Part shown: piece after piece, positions 52,216 to 61,335 of the stretch
How the letters are laid out: every line of letters starts with the position of its first letter
How positions within the stretch are numbered: the stretch's first letter is position 1
Notes under the pieces: model-generated
Seen by the model: the letters and a program-made list of their open reading frames with translations, nothing else
What the model was told of the DNA's origin: nothing
Database searches by the model: none
Source: JAKVCB01 sp965243695
Lineage (GTDB): Bacteria > Planctomycetota > Planctomycetia > Pirellulales > Lacipirellulaceae
Direction: 5' to 3'
Assembly (NCBI GenBank): GCA_965243695.1
Contig: CBDEWC010000014.1
Location: 682,001 to 746,000 of the forward strand
Length of the DNA stretch: 64,000 nucleotides
Translations under genes and position numbers: made by a program

Positions 52216-52416
52216 ATGCAGATTACAGTGAACGGGCAATGCCGGTCCATTGCCGATGGATTCACGGTGGCCGACCTGCTCAAGGAGCTGGCAGTGGCCG
52301 TTCCGCATGTGGCGGTTGAGGTGAACCGCGATTTAGTGCCGCGGGCACGACATGCCCAAACCGTGCTGAAATCGGGCGATGCGTTGGAAGTGGTGACGTT
52401 AGTCGGTGGCGGCTAA
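52216..52416 (+). CDS. thiS: Thiamine biosynthesis sulfur carrier ThiS
   Basis: A 66-aa ubiquitin-fold protein from the ATG at 52216 (GGAG upstream) ending in the diagnostic Gly-Gly (VVTLVGGG). Its thiocarboxylated C-terminus donates sulfur to ThiG for the thiazole ring of thiamine. thiG follows 89 bases later; thiF and thiH are not in the window. Confidence 0.92.
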   Translation: MQITVNGQCRSIADGFTVADLLKELAVAVPHVAVEVNRDLVPRARHAQTVLKSGDALEVVTLVGGG

Positions 52417-52505
52417 GATTATCATGAGATAAGGTTTGGGAGGGCTCAGTTGGCTCAACGAGCTCTGCCCCAACCGTTCATGGACCAAACGGAGTTGCAG
52501 ATTTG

Positions 52506-53366
52506 ATGGAACCAGAAAACCGGCAACTAGTTCAGCCGTTCGCGGCTGTTGACGATCCACTTCAGCTGGGAACACACACCCTCCAAAGCCGGCTGATTGT
52601 CGGTACGGGAAAGTACGCCAGCTATGAACTGATGGGCGAGGCGTTGGATACCTCGGGTACCGACTGTATTACTGTTGCGGTTCGGCGCGACAGGTTGATT
52701 GATGCAGACGGGAATAACCTTATCGATGCGATCGATACCAGTCGGTACACGCTCCTGCCGAACACGGCAGGCTGTTTTTCAGCGGAAGATGCGGTCCGGG
52801 TTGCCCGCTTGGGACGCGAAATTTTACTCGGGTTGGAGAATTCGGGGGCGGACTGGGTGAAATTGGAGGTGTTGGCGGATACTCGCACCCTCCTTCCCGA
52901 CCCGGTAGCAACCCTTCAAGCGACCGAACAGCTGGTTGCCGAAGGATTTCAAGTGCTTTGCTATTCAACCGACGATCCGGTGATTGCCCGCCACCTGAAA
53001 GAAGCAGGAGCCACCAGTGTGATGCCGGCTGGCAGTCCGATTGGGTCGGGGCAGGGCGTGTTGAATCCTAATAACATCCGCATTTGCCTGGAGTACCTGA
53101 AGGAAAATGATCCCGACTATCCGGTCATTGTCGACGCCGGAGTGGGGACTGCAAGCGACGTCACGGTGGCCATGGAACTGGGGGTGGACGGCGTACTCTT
53201 GAATACCGGTATTGCTCACGCGGGAACTCCCGTGTCGATGGCCCGGGCAATGCGCCTTGCCTGTGAAGCAGGTCGTCTGGCTTACCTCGCCGAGCGGATA
53301 CCGAAAAAACTCTATGCCACAGCCAGTAGCCCTGACGAGGGTGTTATTTCACTCAAACCGCGGTGA
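52506..53366 (+). CDS. thiG: Thiazole synthase ThiG
   Basis: A 286-aa TIM-barrel enzyme making the thiazole phosphate moiety from DXP, dehydroglycine and ThiS-thiocarboxylate. The Schiff-base lysine is in WVKLEVLAD. Other marks: SRLIVGTGKYASYELM, TAGCFSAEDAVRVARL, MPAGSPIGSGQGV and VDAGVGTASDVTVAMELGVDGVLLNT. The frame has a TTG one codon earlier. Its TGA overlaps the GTG of the following helicase gene by four bases (GTGA), coupling the two. Confidence 0.96.
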   Translation: MEPENRQLVQPFAAVDDPLQLGTHTLQSRLIVGTGKYASYELMGEALDTSGTDCITVAVRRDRLIDADGNNLIDAIDTSRYTLLPNTAGCFSAEDAVRVARLGREILLGLENSGADWVKLEVLADTRTLLPDPVATLQATEQLVAEGFQVLCYSTDDPVIARHLKEAGATSVMPAGSPIGSGQGVLNPNNIRICLEYLKENDPDYPVIVDAGVGTASDVTVAMELGVDGVLLNTGIAHAGTPVSMARAMRLACEAGRLAYLAERIPKKLYATASSPDEGVISLKPR

Positions 53367-55420
53367 CTCAATCTGCCCCTCTCACAGTTGCCGAAATTCT
53401 TGGCCCGACCGGTCGTATTGCTAGCCGGCTTGCCAACTACGAGCATCGTGTTGAGCAATTGACCATGGCAGATGCCGTGGCCAGTGCCATTGAGAATCAG
53501 CATCATCTTGTTGCCGAAGCGGGTACCGGGGTTGGCAAAAGCTTCGCGTATCTTGTGCCGGCGATCCTCGCGGCTACCCAGCCGGTCCCGAGCGGTGAAC
53601 AACAGGCCCCGAGCGCCGAAAACGCGAAGCGGAAATCGACGCCGACACGGATCGTCGTTTCGACACAAACGATAAGCCTTCAAGAGCAGTTGATGGGCAA
53701 CGATTTGCCGCTTTTGAATGCCGTCATCCCTCGTGAATTCACCAGTGTGTTGGTGAAAGGACGAAGGAATTATTTGAGCCTGCGACGATTGCAGGCAGCG
53801 CTGGCGCGTTCTGAGAGCATGTTTTCAGCGGATGAAGAGTTTGCCCAGTTGCGCGAGCTTTCGAACTGGTCAAAGGGGACCGTCGATGGTTCTCTCAGCG
53901 ACCTCGACCACCAACCGCTTGGGTCGGTGTGGGACGAAGTCGCCAGCGATAGTGGGAATTGCCTGGGGAGGCGTTGTCCGACTTATAGCCAATGCTTTCA
54001 TTTCAAAGCTCGACGGCGTGTCCAGAACGCGCAGGTCCTGATTGTCAATCATGCACTCTTGTTTAGCGACCTTGCCCTTCGCCGCTCAGGAGTGAGCATC
54101 CTGCCCGATTACGACGTTGTGGTTCTCGATGAAGCCCACACCATCGAGTCGGTGGCAGGAAATCATCTGGGAATTCGCATCACCAGCGGACAAATCGACT
54201 ACACGCTGAACAAGCTCTACAACGATCGAACCCAAAAAGGTTTGCTGGTCCATCACGAGTTGCGGGAGCTGGCACGAGAAGTAGACGGTTGTCGCTTGCG
54301 CGCCGATGAGTTTTTTGGCGACCTTTGGCAGTGGAAAGAACGCTGCGCCCCAGCCAACGGTCGGGTGATCGAAGGGGGAATCGTGGCCAATAAACTGACT
54401 GCCGCACTGCAGAGCGTTGCCCACGGCGTTAAGTCAGCGAGCCAGCGAATTCACATTGAGTCGGAGCGTCACGACTTTGTTGCCGCCCATGACCGGTTGA
54501 TGGTGTTGGCTGGCGAAATTGAAGCCTGGCGATCTCAGAAGCAGGCAGGCGCTGTTCACTGGATGGACGCTTTTTTAGGACGTGGAGGTCGCCCCCGAAT
54601 AACGCTTTCAGCGGCTCCTGTCGACGTGGGGCCGGCTCTGCGAGAGCACCTCTTCAACAAAGTTCCCACTGTGATTATGACCAGTGCAACTCTCTCCGTT
54701 GGTCAGGAGCAATCATTCGATTTTTTTAAATCGCGCGTTGGTTTAACCCAGTGTGAGTCGCTTCAAGTGGGCAGTCCGTTCAATTACCAAGAGCAGGCCA
54801 CGTTTGTCACCTTGCCTCAAATGCCAGATCCGACGAGTGAACGTGAAGCGTATGAGAGCCAGTGCGTGGAGCAGATTCAACATTTTGTTGCCAAGACGGA
54901 TGGCCATACCTTTGTACTTCTAACCAGTTACGAGATGATGAGACGGCTTGGTTCGGCACTTGCCCCCTGGCTGACGTCGTGGAATTTGCGCCTGCTCAGT
55001 CAGGCTGATGGAATGCCGCGTACGCAAATGATTAACGAGTTCCGACAGAACCCGCGGGCTGTGCTGTTGGGAACCGACAGCTTCTGGCAGGGAGTTGACG
55101 TGCCGGGTGATGCCCTGCAGACCGTGATTATTGCCAAACTTCCCTTTAGCGTTCCGGACCAGCCATTGCTCGAGGCCAGGCTCGAAGCGATTCGGGTAGC
55201 GGGAGGAAATCCATTCCGCGACTACCAGCTCCCCGAGGCAGTGATCAAGTTCAAGCAAGGTTTTGGTCGCCTTATCCGGACCCAAAATGACTTCGGGACG
55301 GTAGTTTGCCTTGATCCTCGTATTTGCAGCAAAGCATATGGCCGCTTGTTCCTGGAGTCGCTTCCTGACTGTGCGATTCGAGAGGGTTCCCCTGCCGACG
55401 GCTGGCTGGACCATGCTTGA
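53363..55420 (+). CDS. DinG-like superfamily 2 DNA helicase
   Basis: A 685-aa XPD/DinG-type helicase. Walker A is AEAGTGVGKS (51-60) and the DEAH box VVVLDEAHTIES; later motifs are GTDSFWQGVDVPGDALQ and KFKQGFGRLIRT. DinG's iron-sulfur cysteines are only partly kept: C200, C205 and C211 show the normal x4/x5 spacing, but the first is Ser139 (KGRRNYLSLRRL). The cluster may be absent or use another ligand. It unwinds 5'-to-3' in the family and helps with R-loops and damage. GTG start overlapping thiG by four bases. Confidence 0.92.
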   Translation: MTQSAPLTVAEILGPTGRIASRLANYEHRVEQLTMADAVASAIENQHHLVAEAGTGVGKSFAYLVPAILAATQPVPSGEQQAPSAENAKRKSTPTRIVVSTQTISLQEQLMGNDLPLLNAVIPREFTSVLVKGRRNYLSLRRLQAALARSESMFSADEEFAQLRELSNWSKGTVDGSLSDLDHQPLGSVWDEVASDSGNCLGRRCPTYSQCFHFKARRRVQNAQVLIVNHALLFSDLALRRSGVSILPDYDVVVLDEAHTIESVAGNHLGIRITSGQIDYTLNKLYNDRTQKGLLVHHELRELAREVDGCRLRADEFFGDLWQWKERCAPANGRVIEGGIVANKLTAALQSVAHGVKSASQRIHIESERHDFVAAHDRLMVLAGEIEAWRSQKQAGAVHWMDAFLGRGGRPRITLSAAPVDVGPALREHLFNKVPTVIMTSATLSVGQEQSFDFFKSRVGLTQCESLQVGSPFNYQEQATFVTLPQMPDPTSEREAYESQCVEQIQHFVAKTDGHTFVLLTSYEMMRRLGSALAPWLTSWNLRLLSQADGMPRTQMINEFRQNPRAVLLGTDSFWQGVDVPGDALQTVIIAKLPFSVPDQPLLEARLEAIRVAGGNPFRDYQLPEAVIKFKQGFGRLIRTQNDFGTVVCLDPRICSKAYGRLFLESLPDCAIREGSPADGWLDHA

Positions 55421-55550
55421 GGGCCGTCCGGTCACGGCACCCAGGGCAGCCGTCTGGCCGTTGACCCTTCACGGAGGCCTATTTACACTAAAAAAGGTTG
55501 AACGTGACTTCCCCTATTCACTGAGATTGCCCAGGATTGATCACATCCGG

Positions 55551-56324
55551 ATGCTGGCCAAGCGCGTAATTCCTTGTTTAGACGTCGACCGTGGCCGGGT
55601 GGTCAAGGGGACCAACTTCGTAAATCTACGTGATGCGGGTGACCCGGTGGCTGTGGCAGCCCGGTACGAGGTTGAGGGGGCTGACGAGTTGGTCTTTCTC
55701 GATATTTGTGCCAGCCATGAGGGGCGGGATATCATGTTGGATGTTGTTCGACGGACCGCCGAGCAAATCTTCATGCCGTTGACCGTTGGCGGTGGGATTC
55801 GCACCCTGGAGGACATTCGAGGGCTGCTTTTGGCCGGTAGTGACAAGGTTTCGATCAATTCCGCCGCGGTCCGCGACCCCGAGTTAGTCCGGCAAGCTGC
55901 TAGCCGTTTTGGTAGCCAGTGTATTGTGGTGAATATCGACCCGAAACGTGTTTCCCACGAGGGGCAGCAGCGTTGGGAAGTGCACATCAATGGGGGTCGG
56001 ATTCCAACCGGCTTGGAAGCGGTCGACTGGGCCCGGCAAGTTGAGCAGTTGGGTGCCGGGGAAATTGTCCTCACCAGCATGGATGCCGACGGCACCAAAG
56101 ATGGTTTTGATCTTGAGATGACCGCCGCGGTCAGCGAGGCAGTTTCAGTCCCAGTGGTTGCCAGTGGTGGAGCCGGCTGTCCGGAACATTTAGCGGAAGT
56201 GATTACGAAAGCAAAGGCAGATGCTGCCCTTGCTGCCAGCATTTTTCATTTTGGCCAATTTACGATTCAAGAAACCAAGCAAGTGATGGCCGACCAGGGC
56301 ATTCCGGTTCGCCTGGCCGGATAA
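55551..56324 (+). CDS. hisF: Imidazole glycerol phosphate synthase subunit HisF
   Basis: A 257-aa TIM barrel, the cyclase half of the IGP synthase in histidine synthesis, which uses ammonia from HisH. Asp11 lies in RVIPCLDVDRGRVVKG; the second catalytic Asp is in IVVNIDPKRV; TSMDADGTKDGFD and VVASGGAG complete the pattern. The frame opens at 55311 inside the helicase gene; the ATG at 55551 gives the family length. hisH is not adjacent. Confidence 0.96.
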   Translation: MLAKRVIPCLDVDRGRVVKGTNFVNLRDAGDPVAVAARYEVEGADELVFLDICASHEGRDIMLDVVRRTAEQIFMPLTVGGGIRTLEDIRGLLLAGSDKVSINSAAVRDPELVRQAASRFGSQCIVVNIDPKRVSHEGQQRWEVHINGGRIPTGLEAVDWARQVEQLGAGEIVLTSMDADGTKDGFDLEMTAAVSEAVSVPVVASGGAGCPEHLAEVITKAKADAALAASIFHFGQFTIQETKQVMADQGIPVRLAG

Positions 56325-56339
56325 ACGGAGACGTACTCC

Positions 56340-57491
56340 ATGACCGCAGCCAAAGACGACGCTTTTAAGAGTAGTTTTATCCACCCACGACAAAACGTGG
56401 AGGCGGATAAACTGTTTCGTGCCTGTGTGAAACTTGAAGCGAGCGATCTGCACTTAAAGGTTGGTAATCCGCCCATGTTGCGGGTTGACGGTACCCTCCG
56501 TCCGCTGGATCGCGGGCCAATGGATGATGAGGAGATGGTCCGTGTTTGCTTTCCTTTGATGAATGAGCGAAATCGCAAGATTTTTGAGCACGACGGCGGG
56601 GCTGATTTCGCTTACACGCTTGAGGTCGATGGGACCGTTTGGCGATTTCGTGTCAACCTGCTGCAACAATTAGGGCATGTGGGACTGGTGGCGCGGCGAG
56701 TTAATAGCTGGATCCCCGATTTTGAGGGACTCAATTTGCCTCCCTCTATCGAGCGGCTCTGTCAATATGACCAGGGGATGATCCTGCTGGCCGGCATCAC
56801 CGGTTCTGGAAAGAGTACCACGATCGCCTCAATGCTCAATTGGGTGAATCGTCGGTATCGAAAACATATTTTGACACTTGAAGATCCTATCGAGTTTGTT
56901 TTCAAAGAAGAAAAGTGTTTGATCAACCAGCGCGAGATTGGTCTTGATGTCGTCGACTTTGAAGTTGGGATGAAACATGCTGTGCGGGAAGATCCGGACG
57001 TCATGTTGGTGGGAGAAATGCGCGACAAGGAGACTTTTATGACGGCCATTCATGCGGCCGAAACAGGCCACCTTGTCTTCGGTACGATTCACGCAAGCAG
57101 TGCTGCAACCACGATTGGGCGGATTCTGGACCTGTTTCCCCAGAACATGCACTCCGCCTTGCGGAGCGCTATCACTTTCAATATGCGCGGAATTATCGCG
57201 CAGAAACTCCTGCCTTCGATCAAGGAGGGAGTTGGGCGTGTCCCCACCGTTGAGATTATGTATTTTTCACCAATCGTTCAGAAGCTCATACTTGAGGAGC
57301 AGGATGCAAAATTACCCGATGCGATTCGTGTGGGTAAGGAAGAGGGAATGCAAGATTTTACACAAAGTCTCAAGGAACTGGTCGACAAGCAACTGATTGA
57401 CCGAGAAGTTGCCTTGCAGGTTGCGCCCAATCGCGAGGCACTAAAAATGGCGCTCAAGGGAATTCAGGTCAAAGAACCAGGCATCATATAG
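56340..57491 (+). CDS. pilT: PilT-like type IV pilus retraction ATPase
   Basis: A 383-aa hexameric secretion ATPase with all motifs intact: Walker A GITGSGKSTT at 152-161, Asp box TLEDPIEFVF, Walker B VMLVGEMRDKE (GEMRD 225-229) and His box FGTIHASSAATT. An EASDLHLKVGNPPMLRVDG start is typical of PilT. The GspE-like gene follows after 7 bases. No pilin or pilC, pilQ genes are in the window, so its role in twitching, secretion or another process is open. It starts 15 bases after hisF. Confidence 0.9.
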   Translation: MTAAKDDAFKSSFIHPRQNVEADKLFRACVKLEASDLHLKVGNPPMLRVDGTLRPLDRGPMDDEEMVRVCFPLMNERNRKIFEHDGGADFAYTLEVDGTVWRFRVNLLQQLGHVGLVARRVNSWIPDFEGLNLPPSIERLCQYDQGMILLAGITGSGKSTTIASMLNWVNRRYRKHILTLEDPIEFVFKEEKCLINQREIGLDVVDFEVGMKHAVREDPDVMLVGEMRDKETFMTAIHAAETGHLVFGTIHASSAATTIGRILDLFPQNMHSALRSAITFNMRGIIAQKLLPSIKEGVGRVPTVEIMYFSPIVQKLILEEQDAKLPDAIRVGKEEGMQDFTQSLKELVDKQLIDREVALQVAPNREALKMALKGIQVKEPGII

Positions 57492-57498
57492 ACAGGCC

Positions 57499-59457
57499 AT
57501 GGGACTCGCTGTTTGGGGCAAGTGGATGGCATTAAGGAAGATGGTCGCAAGCCATCCTGATAATCATCTGATGACCGTAAATTCAAACCGACAAAGATTG
57601 TGTCTGCTAATAGGCAGTTTGCTCGCGTTCAGTAGCGTTGCAACGCTTGTTCGCGCACAGTCGGAAACTCTGCCTGCAACTGGTGATCAAGTGGTTGCCG
57701 ACGAGGCGCCAGCGCAGGCACCAAAAATTGATAAGTGGAACGATGCCCATTCGATCCCCCGAAATCGCCAGTTTTCGGTCAGTTGGCCCAAGTTGCTCAG
57801 CTTTTGGCTGTTGTTCCTGATTTGGGTTCGCTCGGTTGACTGGGTGAATCGAGATAGCCAAATCCACGAACTTGGCTACGGCAAATGGAATCTCATTATG
57901 TTCCTGCCTTTTTTCCTGGTGGTTTTTTTCTTCGTCTTCCCGATGTTTCTCCCGCTTCCCGGTTTTTTCCCCCTGGGTCTTGGTTTGCTGGTGGTTTCTT
58001 ACCTCGCCTCCTTCAGTCCCTACGTGGTGATCCACAACAAGTCTGTAGAAGTTCACCAAAAGATTTTTACCAGCGATTGGTTTCGTTACGAGGTGGCGCA
58101 ACTGGCGAATAAAATTGGTATCAAAATCGATGCGGAACGTAAGGCGGACTACGAGAAGGGGGTCGCGGTCGATTTGCTGGCGATTGGGGGGGCCGAAGAT
58201 CTTGACAATCAAGCAAATCTGATCACGGCGCGACAGTCTCCTGGGTATTTGGTCGTTAAGGAATTGGTTGCCAACATGGTCAACAAACGGGTTGACCGCG
58301 TCATTATTGAATACACGCAACAGTCCGTGGCCGAACGAAATCACATTGATGGCGTGTGGCACAATGGCGAAACCCGAGATCGCGAATCGGGTGATGTCAT
58401 GCTGGCGGTGATCAAGACACTCGCTGGACTCGACATGAATGAACGCCGAAAAAAACAAGTCGGCAGGTTTGGTGCAGGCTACAACGGCACTAAGTACATG
58501 TGCCCCGTCACCACTCAGGGAGTCAAGACCGGAGAACGTGTCGTTGTTGATTTGTTGGGCGGGCGTCGCGACGAATTCAATACGCTTGAAGAACTGGGCA
58601 TGCGTGAAAAACTGGCTGGCCGTTGGCAAGAACTGCTTAACTCTGGTAAAGGGTTGTTGATCCTTTCGGCGATGCCAACAGGAGGACTCACGACCCTGAC
58701 CGACGTGTCGTTGGGCGAAATGGATCGGTTAATGCGAGATTGCTTTGCCGTCGAAGAGGAATCACATCGGGAACGCGATATCGAAAACATCGATGTTTGG
58801 ACGTACAACGCGGCAGTAAACGAAACGCCCGCTGTGCGCCCTTCCGGCGAGGAGCCTGCACTCTTGTCCATAGTCCGCAAGTATCCTAACGTGCTGGTGG
58901 TACGTGATTTTGTCGATGTCGAAACAGCAACGATGCTGTTTAATATCTGCAAGCCGGCGAACGAAGTGCTTGATGACCGTTTGGTCATCACGAACGTGCA
59001 TGCAAAAGAAGCTCCCGAAGCACTGCTGCGCATGCTTCAGCAGAAGGTGCCGCAGCGCGATTTTGCAGCATTGGTTACCGCTGTGTTAAATATGCGGCTC
59101 GTCCGAAAACTTTGCGAGTCTTGCAAAGTTGCCTACGAACCCTCACCTGAGCTATTGAAAAAACTGGGGATCCCTGCTGGCAAGGTTGAGCAGTTCTATC
59201 GGACACCCAAGACCGAAGAAGTCGACAAGCCTTGCCTTCAATGTGCGGGGCTTGGCTATCGAGGACGGAGCGGATTGTTTGAGTTGTTGGTCGTCAACCA
59301 GGAGATTCGTAAAATTCTCATCAAGCAACCAAAGCTGGAATTGCTCCGCAAGGCGGCACGTGCCGCACACATGCGAACGTTGCAAGAGGAAGGAATCTTG
59401 CTCGTAGCCCGCGGTGTGACCTCCCTTCAGGAACTGCAGCGCGCGTTGAGTTTATAA
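57499..59457 (+). CDS. Membrane-anchored GspE-like protein with lost ATP-binding motifs
   Basis: 652 aa (an ATG at 57571 is an alternative start). Membrane segments lie at about 34-50, 98-112, 132-152 and 155-178. Residues 200-350 resemble the GspE N2 domain (YLVVKELVANMVNKRVDRVIIEYTQQ). The P-loop position reads SAMPTGGLTTL (390-400) instead of PTGSGKTTT, so the nucleotide-binding lysine is gone; the Walker B region reads VLVVRDFVDVET; TNVHAKEAPEA keeps the His-box shape. The zinc-type cysteines C539, C542, C579, C582 and the GYRGRSGLFELL part are intact. It is probably a pseudo-ATPase partner of the PilT-like protein encoded 7 bases upstream. Confidence 0.87.
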   Translation: MGLAVWGKWMALRKMVASHPDNHLMTVNSNRQRLCLLIGSLLAFSSVATLVRAQSETLPATGDQVVADEAPAQAPKIDKWNDAHSIPRNRQFSVSWPKLLSFWLLFLIWVRSVDWVNRDSQIHELGYGKWNLIMFLPFFLVVFFFVFPMFLPLPGFFPLGLGLLVVSYLASFSPYVVIHNKSVEVHQKIFTSDWFRYEVAQLANKIGIKIDAERKADYEKGVAVDLLAIGGAEDLDNQANLITARQSPGYLVVKELVANMVNKRVDRVIIEYTQQSVAERNHIDGVWHNGETRDRESGDVMLAVIKTLAGLDMNERRKKQVGRFGAGYNGTKYMCPVTTQGVKTGERVVVDLLGGRRDEFNTLEELGMREKLAGRWQELLNSGKGLLILSAMPTGGLTTLTDVSLGEMDRLMRDCFAVEEESHRERDIENIDVWTYNAAVNETPAVRPSGEEPALLSIVRKYPNVLVVRDFVDVETATMLFNICKPANEVLDDRLVITNVHAKEAPEALLRMLQQKVPQRDFAALVTAVLNMRLVRKLCESCKVAYEPSPELLKKLGIPAGKVEQFYRTPKTEEVDKPCLQCAGLGYRGRSGLFELLVVNQEIRKILIKQPKLELLRKAARAAHMRTLQEEGILLVARGVTSLQELQRALSL

Positions 59458-59467
59458 AGAGGCTATT

Positions 59468-60067
59468 ATGTTTATCGCAATCGTTGGTATTATTTTCTTT
59501 GCTTCTGTGGCGATGATGGTTCGCGAAGGTCTCTGGAGCAATACGATTACCTTGGTGAACGTTTTTGTCAGTGGCATCGTCGCGTTCGGGTTCTATGCGC
59601 CGCTTACGATCAAGGTGGATGAGGCTTTGAGTGGGGAGTATACCTATCTACTCGACTTTTTGATGTTGTGGGCCCTGTTTGTGATTACCATGATCGTGGC
59701 GAGAGCGTTGACCGATCGGTTGTCAACCACGCGGTTACGATTGAAGAATCCCATCGATTCAGTCTGTGGGCCGCTCATGGCAGCCCTCGCTGCCTGGGTG
59801 ATCACATCATTTGCCATCGCAACGCTACACACAGCACCACTCCAAAAAGAGGCCTTCGGTGGGAAATTGGTTCACGAACAAGTTGAGGGAAAATCGGCGC
59901 TAACATCTCCCGATTTAGCCTGGTTGAGGCTGGTTGAGCGAATGACCACGCCTGACGCCTATGGCAGCAAACTGCTTGTGCCATTTCAAGGTGGTTCCTT
60001 TGCCAAAATCTATACGAACCACCGTGCAAAACTGGAAAAAGCTTCGGGGCTACGGGTCACCCGTTGA
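59468..60067 (+). CDS. CvpA-like membrane protein
   Basis: A 199-aa protein with four hydrophobic segments at about residues 1-20, 25-48, 58-80 and 95-120, in the order of CvpA family proteins (colicin V production, envelope stress). The C-terminal 75 residues are soluble. It starts 10 bases after the GspE-like gene. The family call is moderately sure: no key residues are diagnostic. Being in this position, it may be a membrane part of the same assembly. Confidence 0.68.
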   Translation: MFIAIVGIIFFASVAMMVREGLWSNTITLVNVFVSGIVAFGFYAPLTIKVDEALSGEYTYLLDFLMLWALFVITMIVARALTDRLSTTRLRLKNPIDSVCGPLMAALAAWVITSFAIATLHTAPLQKEAFGGKLVHEQVEGKSALTSPDLAWLRLVERMTTPDAYGSKLLVPFQGGSFAKIYTNHRAKLEKASGLRVTR

Positions 60068-60224
60068 CGTAACCCCTCATCTTCCAGCAGAATTAGGTCC
60101 ACTCCCCCAGAGAAATTGAAACCGGGTAGCTGGCAAACCTAGAGCAGCTTTTTGCCCGCTAAGCGGTTTCCGAACCCAATTTCCCCAGCAAGTCCGCACA
60201 CGACGCAAAAGAATTCACCGTTTC

Positions 60225-60968
60225 ATGGAGTCTCACATAACGACCGGAAAGCCGTTGGTAGAACCAGCAAGATCCACGCACGAAGCCGAACAGCTGGCCT
60301 CGTATCGCTCTCCTAGTGGACTTGCTATTTTTAGTCTCCTTTTGGGCCTGGCCTCCCCCCTGGTTTTCACCGCCAAGTTGCTCATGGTCATTCCGGGGCT
60401 GGGAATTGCCATTTCACTGCTTGCTGTGGCAAAGATCGCTGCCAGCGACGGCCGCCTTTTTGGCCGGAAAGCAGCGCTGGCGGGATTGGCCTTGGCGATT
60501 GCCTCGGCCTGTGCAGTGACCATGGAAAAACAGGCTGTCACTTGGCTCGTTTCGCGCCAAGCGCGGCCAATCGCTCTGGTGTGGTTCAACCATCTCCGTC
60601 ATGGTCAGGTTGAAGCGGCGTTTTCCCTCACCACGGCGTCCCAACGCCCGGCCAAAAATCCTGCGATGCCCTCGCCCTTCGGCAGTTCCAACGAAAGTCC
60701 GATCGACCGTTTTCAAACCTCTCCGGTCGTCACAAAACTGGTCGACTGGGGTGAACAGGCCAAGATCCACTTCGACAAAACCATTGTCGCCCAACAGTTG
60801 CCTCAGGACGGGAAACGGGTCGTTCTTCAATTTGCCGTGCACCGGCCGGACGGTTCGGGATCTTTGCCGGTCGTATTAACAATGGAAAAACGCGGGGTTG
60901 ATCAGGCAGATAGCCGATGGCGAGTCCATCACTTCGAGGAGCCTGAGAATTTGAACGAAAAAATTTGA
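60225..60968 (+). CDS. DUF4190-like membrane protein with extracytoplasmic tail
   Basis: A 247-aa protein. Two to three helices at residues about 30-100 (GLAIFSLLLGLASPLVFT; LLMVIPGLGIAISLLAVAKIA; AALAGLALAIASACAV) have the DUF4190 look. The C-terminal 130 residues are soluble, mixed alpha/beta, unrecognised. The gap to the CvpA-like gene is 157 bases, so it may be a separate unit. Confidence 0.62.
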   Translation: MESHITTGKPLVEPARSTHEAEQLASYRSPSGLAIFSLLLGLASPLVFTAKLLMVIPGLGIAISLLAVAKIAASDGRLFGRKAALAGLALAIASACAVTMEKQAVTWLVSRQARPIALVWFNHLRHGQVEAAFSLTTASQRPAKNPAMPSPFGSSNESPIDRFQTSPVVTKLVDWGEQAKIHFDKTIVAQQLPQDGKRVVLQFAVHRPDGSGSLPVVLTMEKRGVDQADSRWRVHHFEEPENLNEKI

Positions 60969-61335
60969 CAGACCCGATTCTCCGTCTCTTTGATCGGGTT
61001 TTGCGGCTTGCGGCACGCTTTAGGTCCCATGCCCATGCACACAAGTGCAGACAGCCTTCGCCTCGGACTGGAAGCAGGCAGGTTTTCCGGCCGCACTTCT
61101 TCAACAAGCGTCAGAAATTATCCAGTTTAAGCCAACTTCCAGCCTATTCTCTCTAAATCGTCAGTTTGACCGTTCATGCACCGTGTGGGTGGCGTCGATG
61201 TAGAGCCTAGAGGCGGTTGATGTTCCGGCTGGCCTGTGTCGCATGTGTCGTGTTGCACGGGCCTCCATTCGACGGAGTGGGTGTGGCAAGTGTTGCCGCA
61301 GCAACCGAAAATTACTCAGGAAAAGGAGTCCAAAA
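60969..61335. other. Intergenic region upstream of the porin gene
   Basis: About 370 bases with no recognised RNA or gene. It must contain the porin promoter; AGGAG at 61324 is the porin ribosome-binding site. Confidence 0.45.

Noticed and set aside
57607..58629. 340-aa minus-strand frame
   Set aside because: Antisense shadow of the GspE-like gene.
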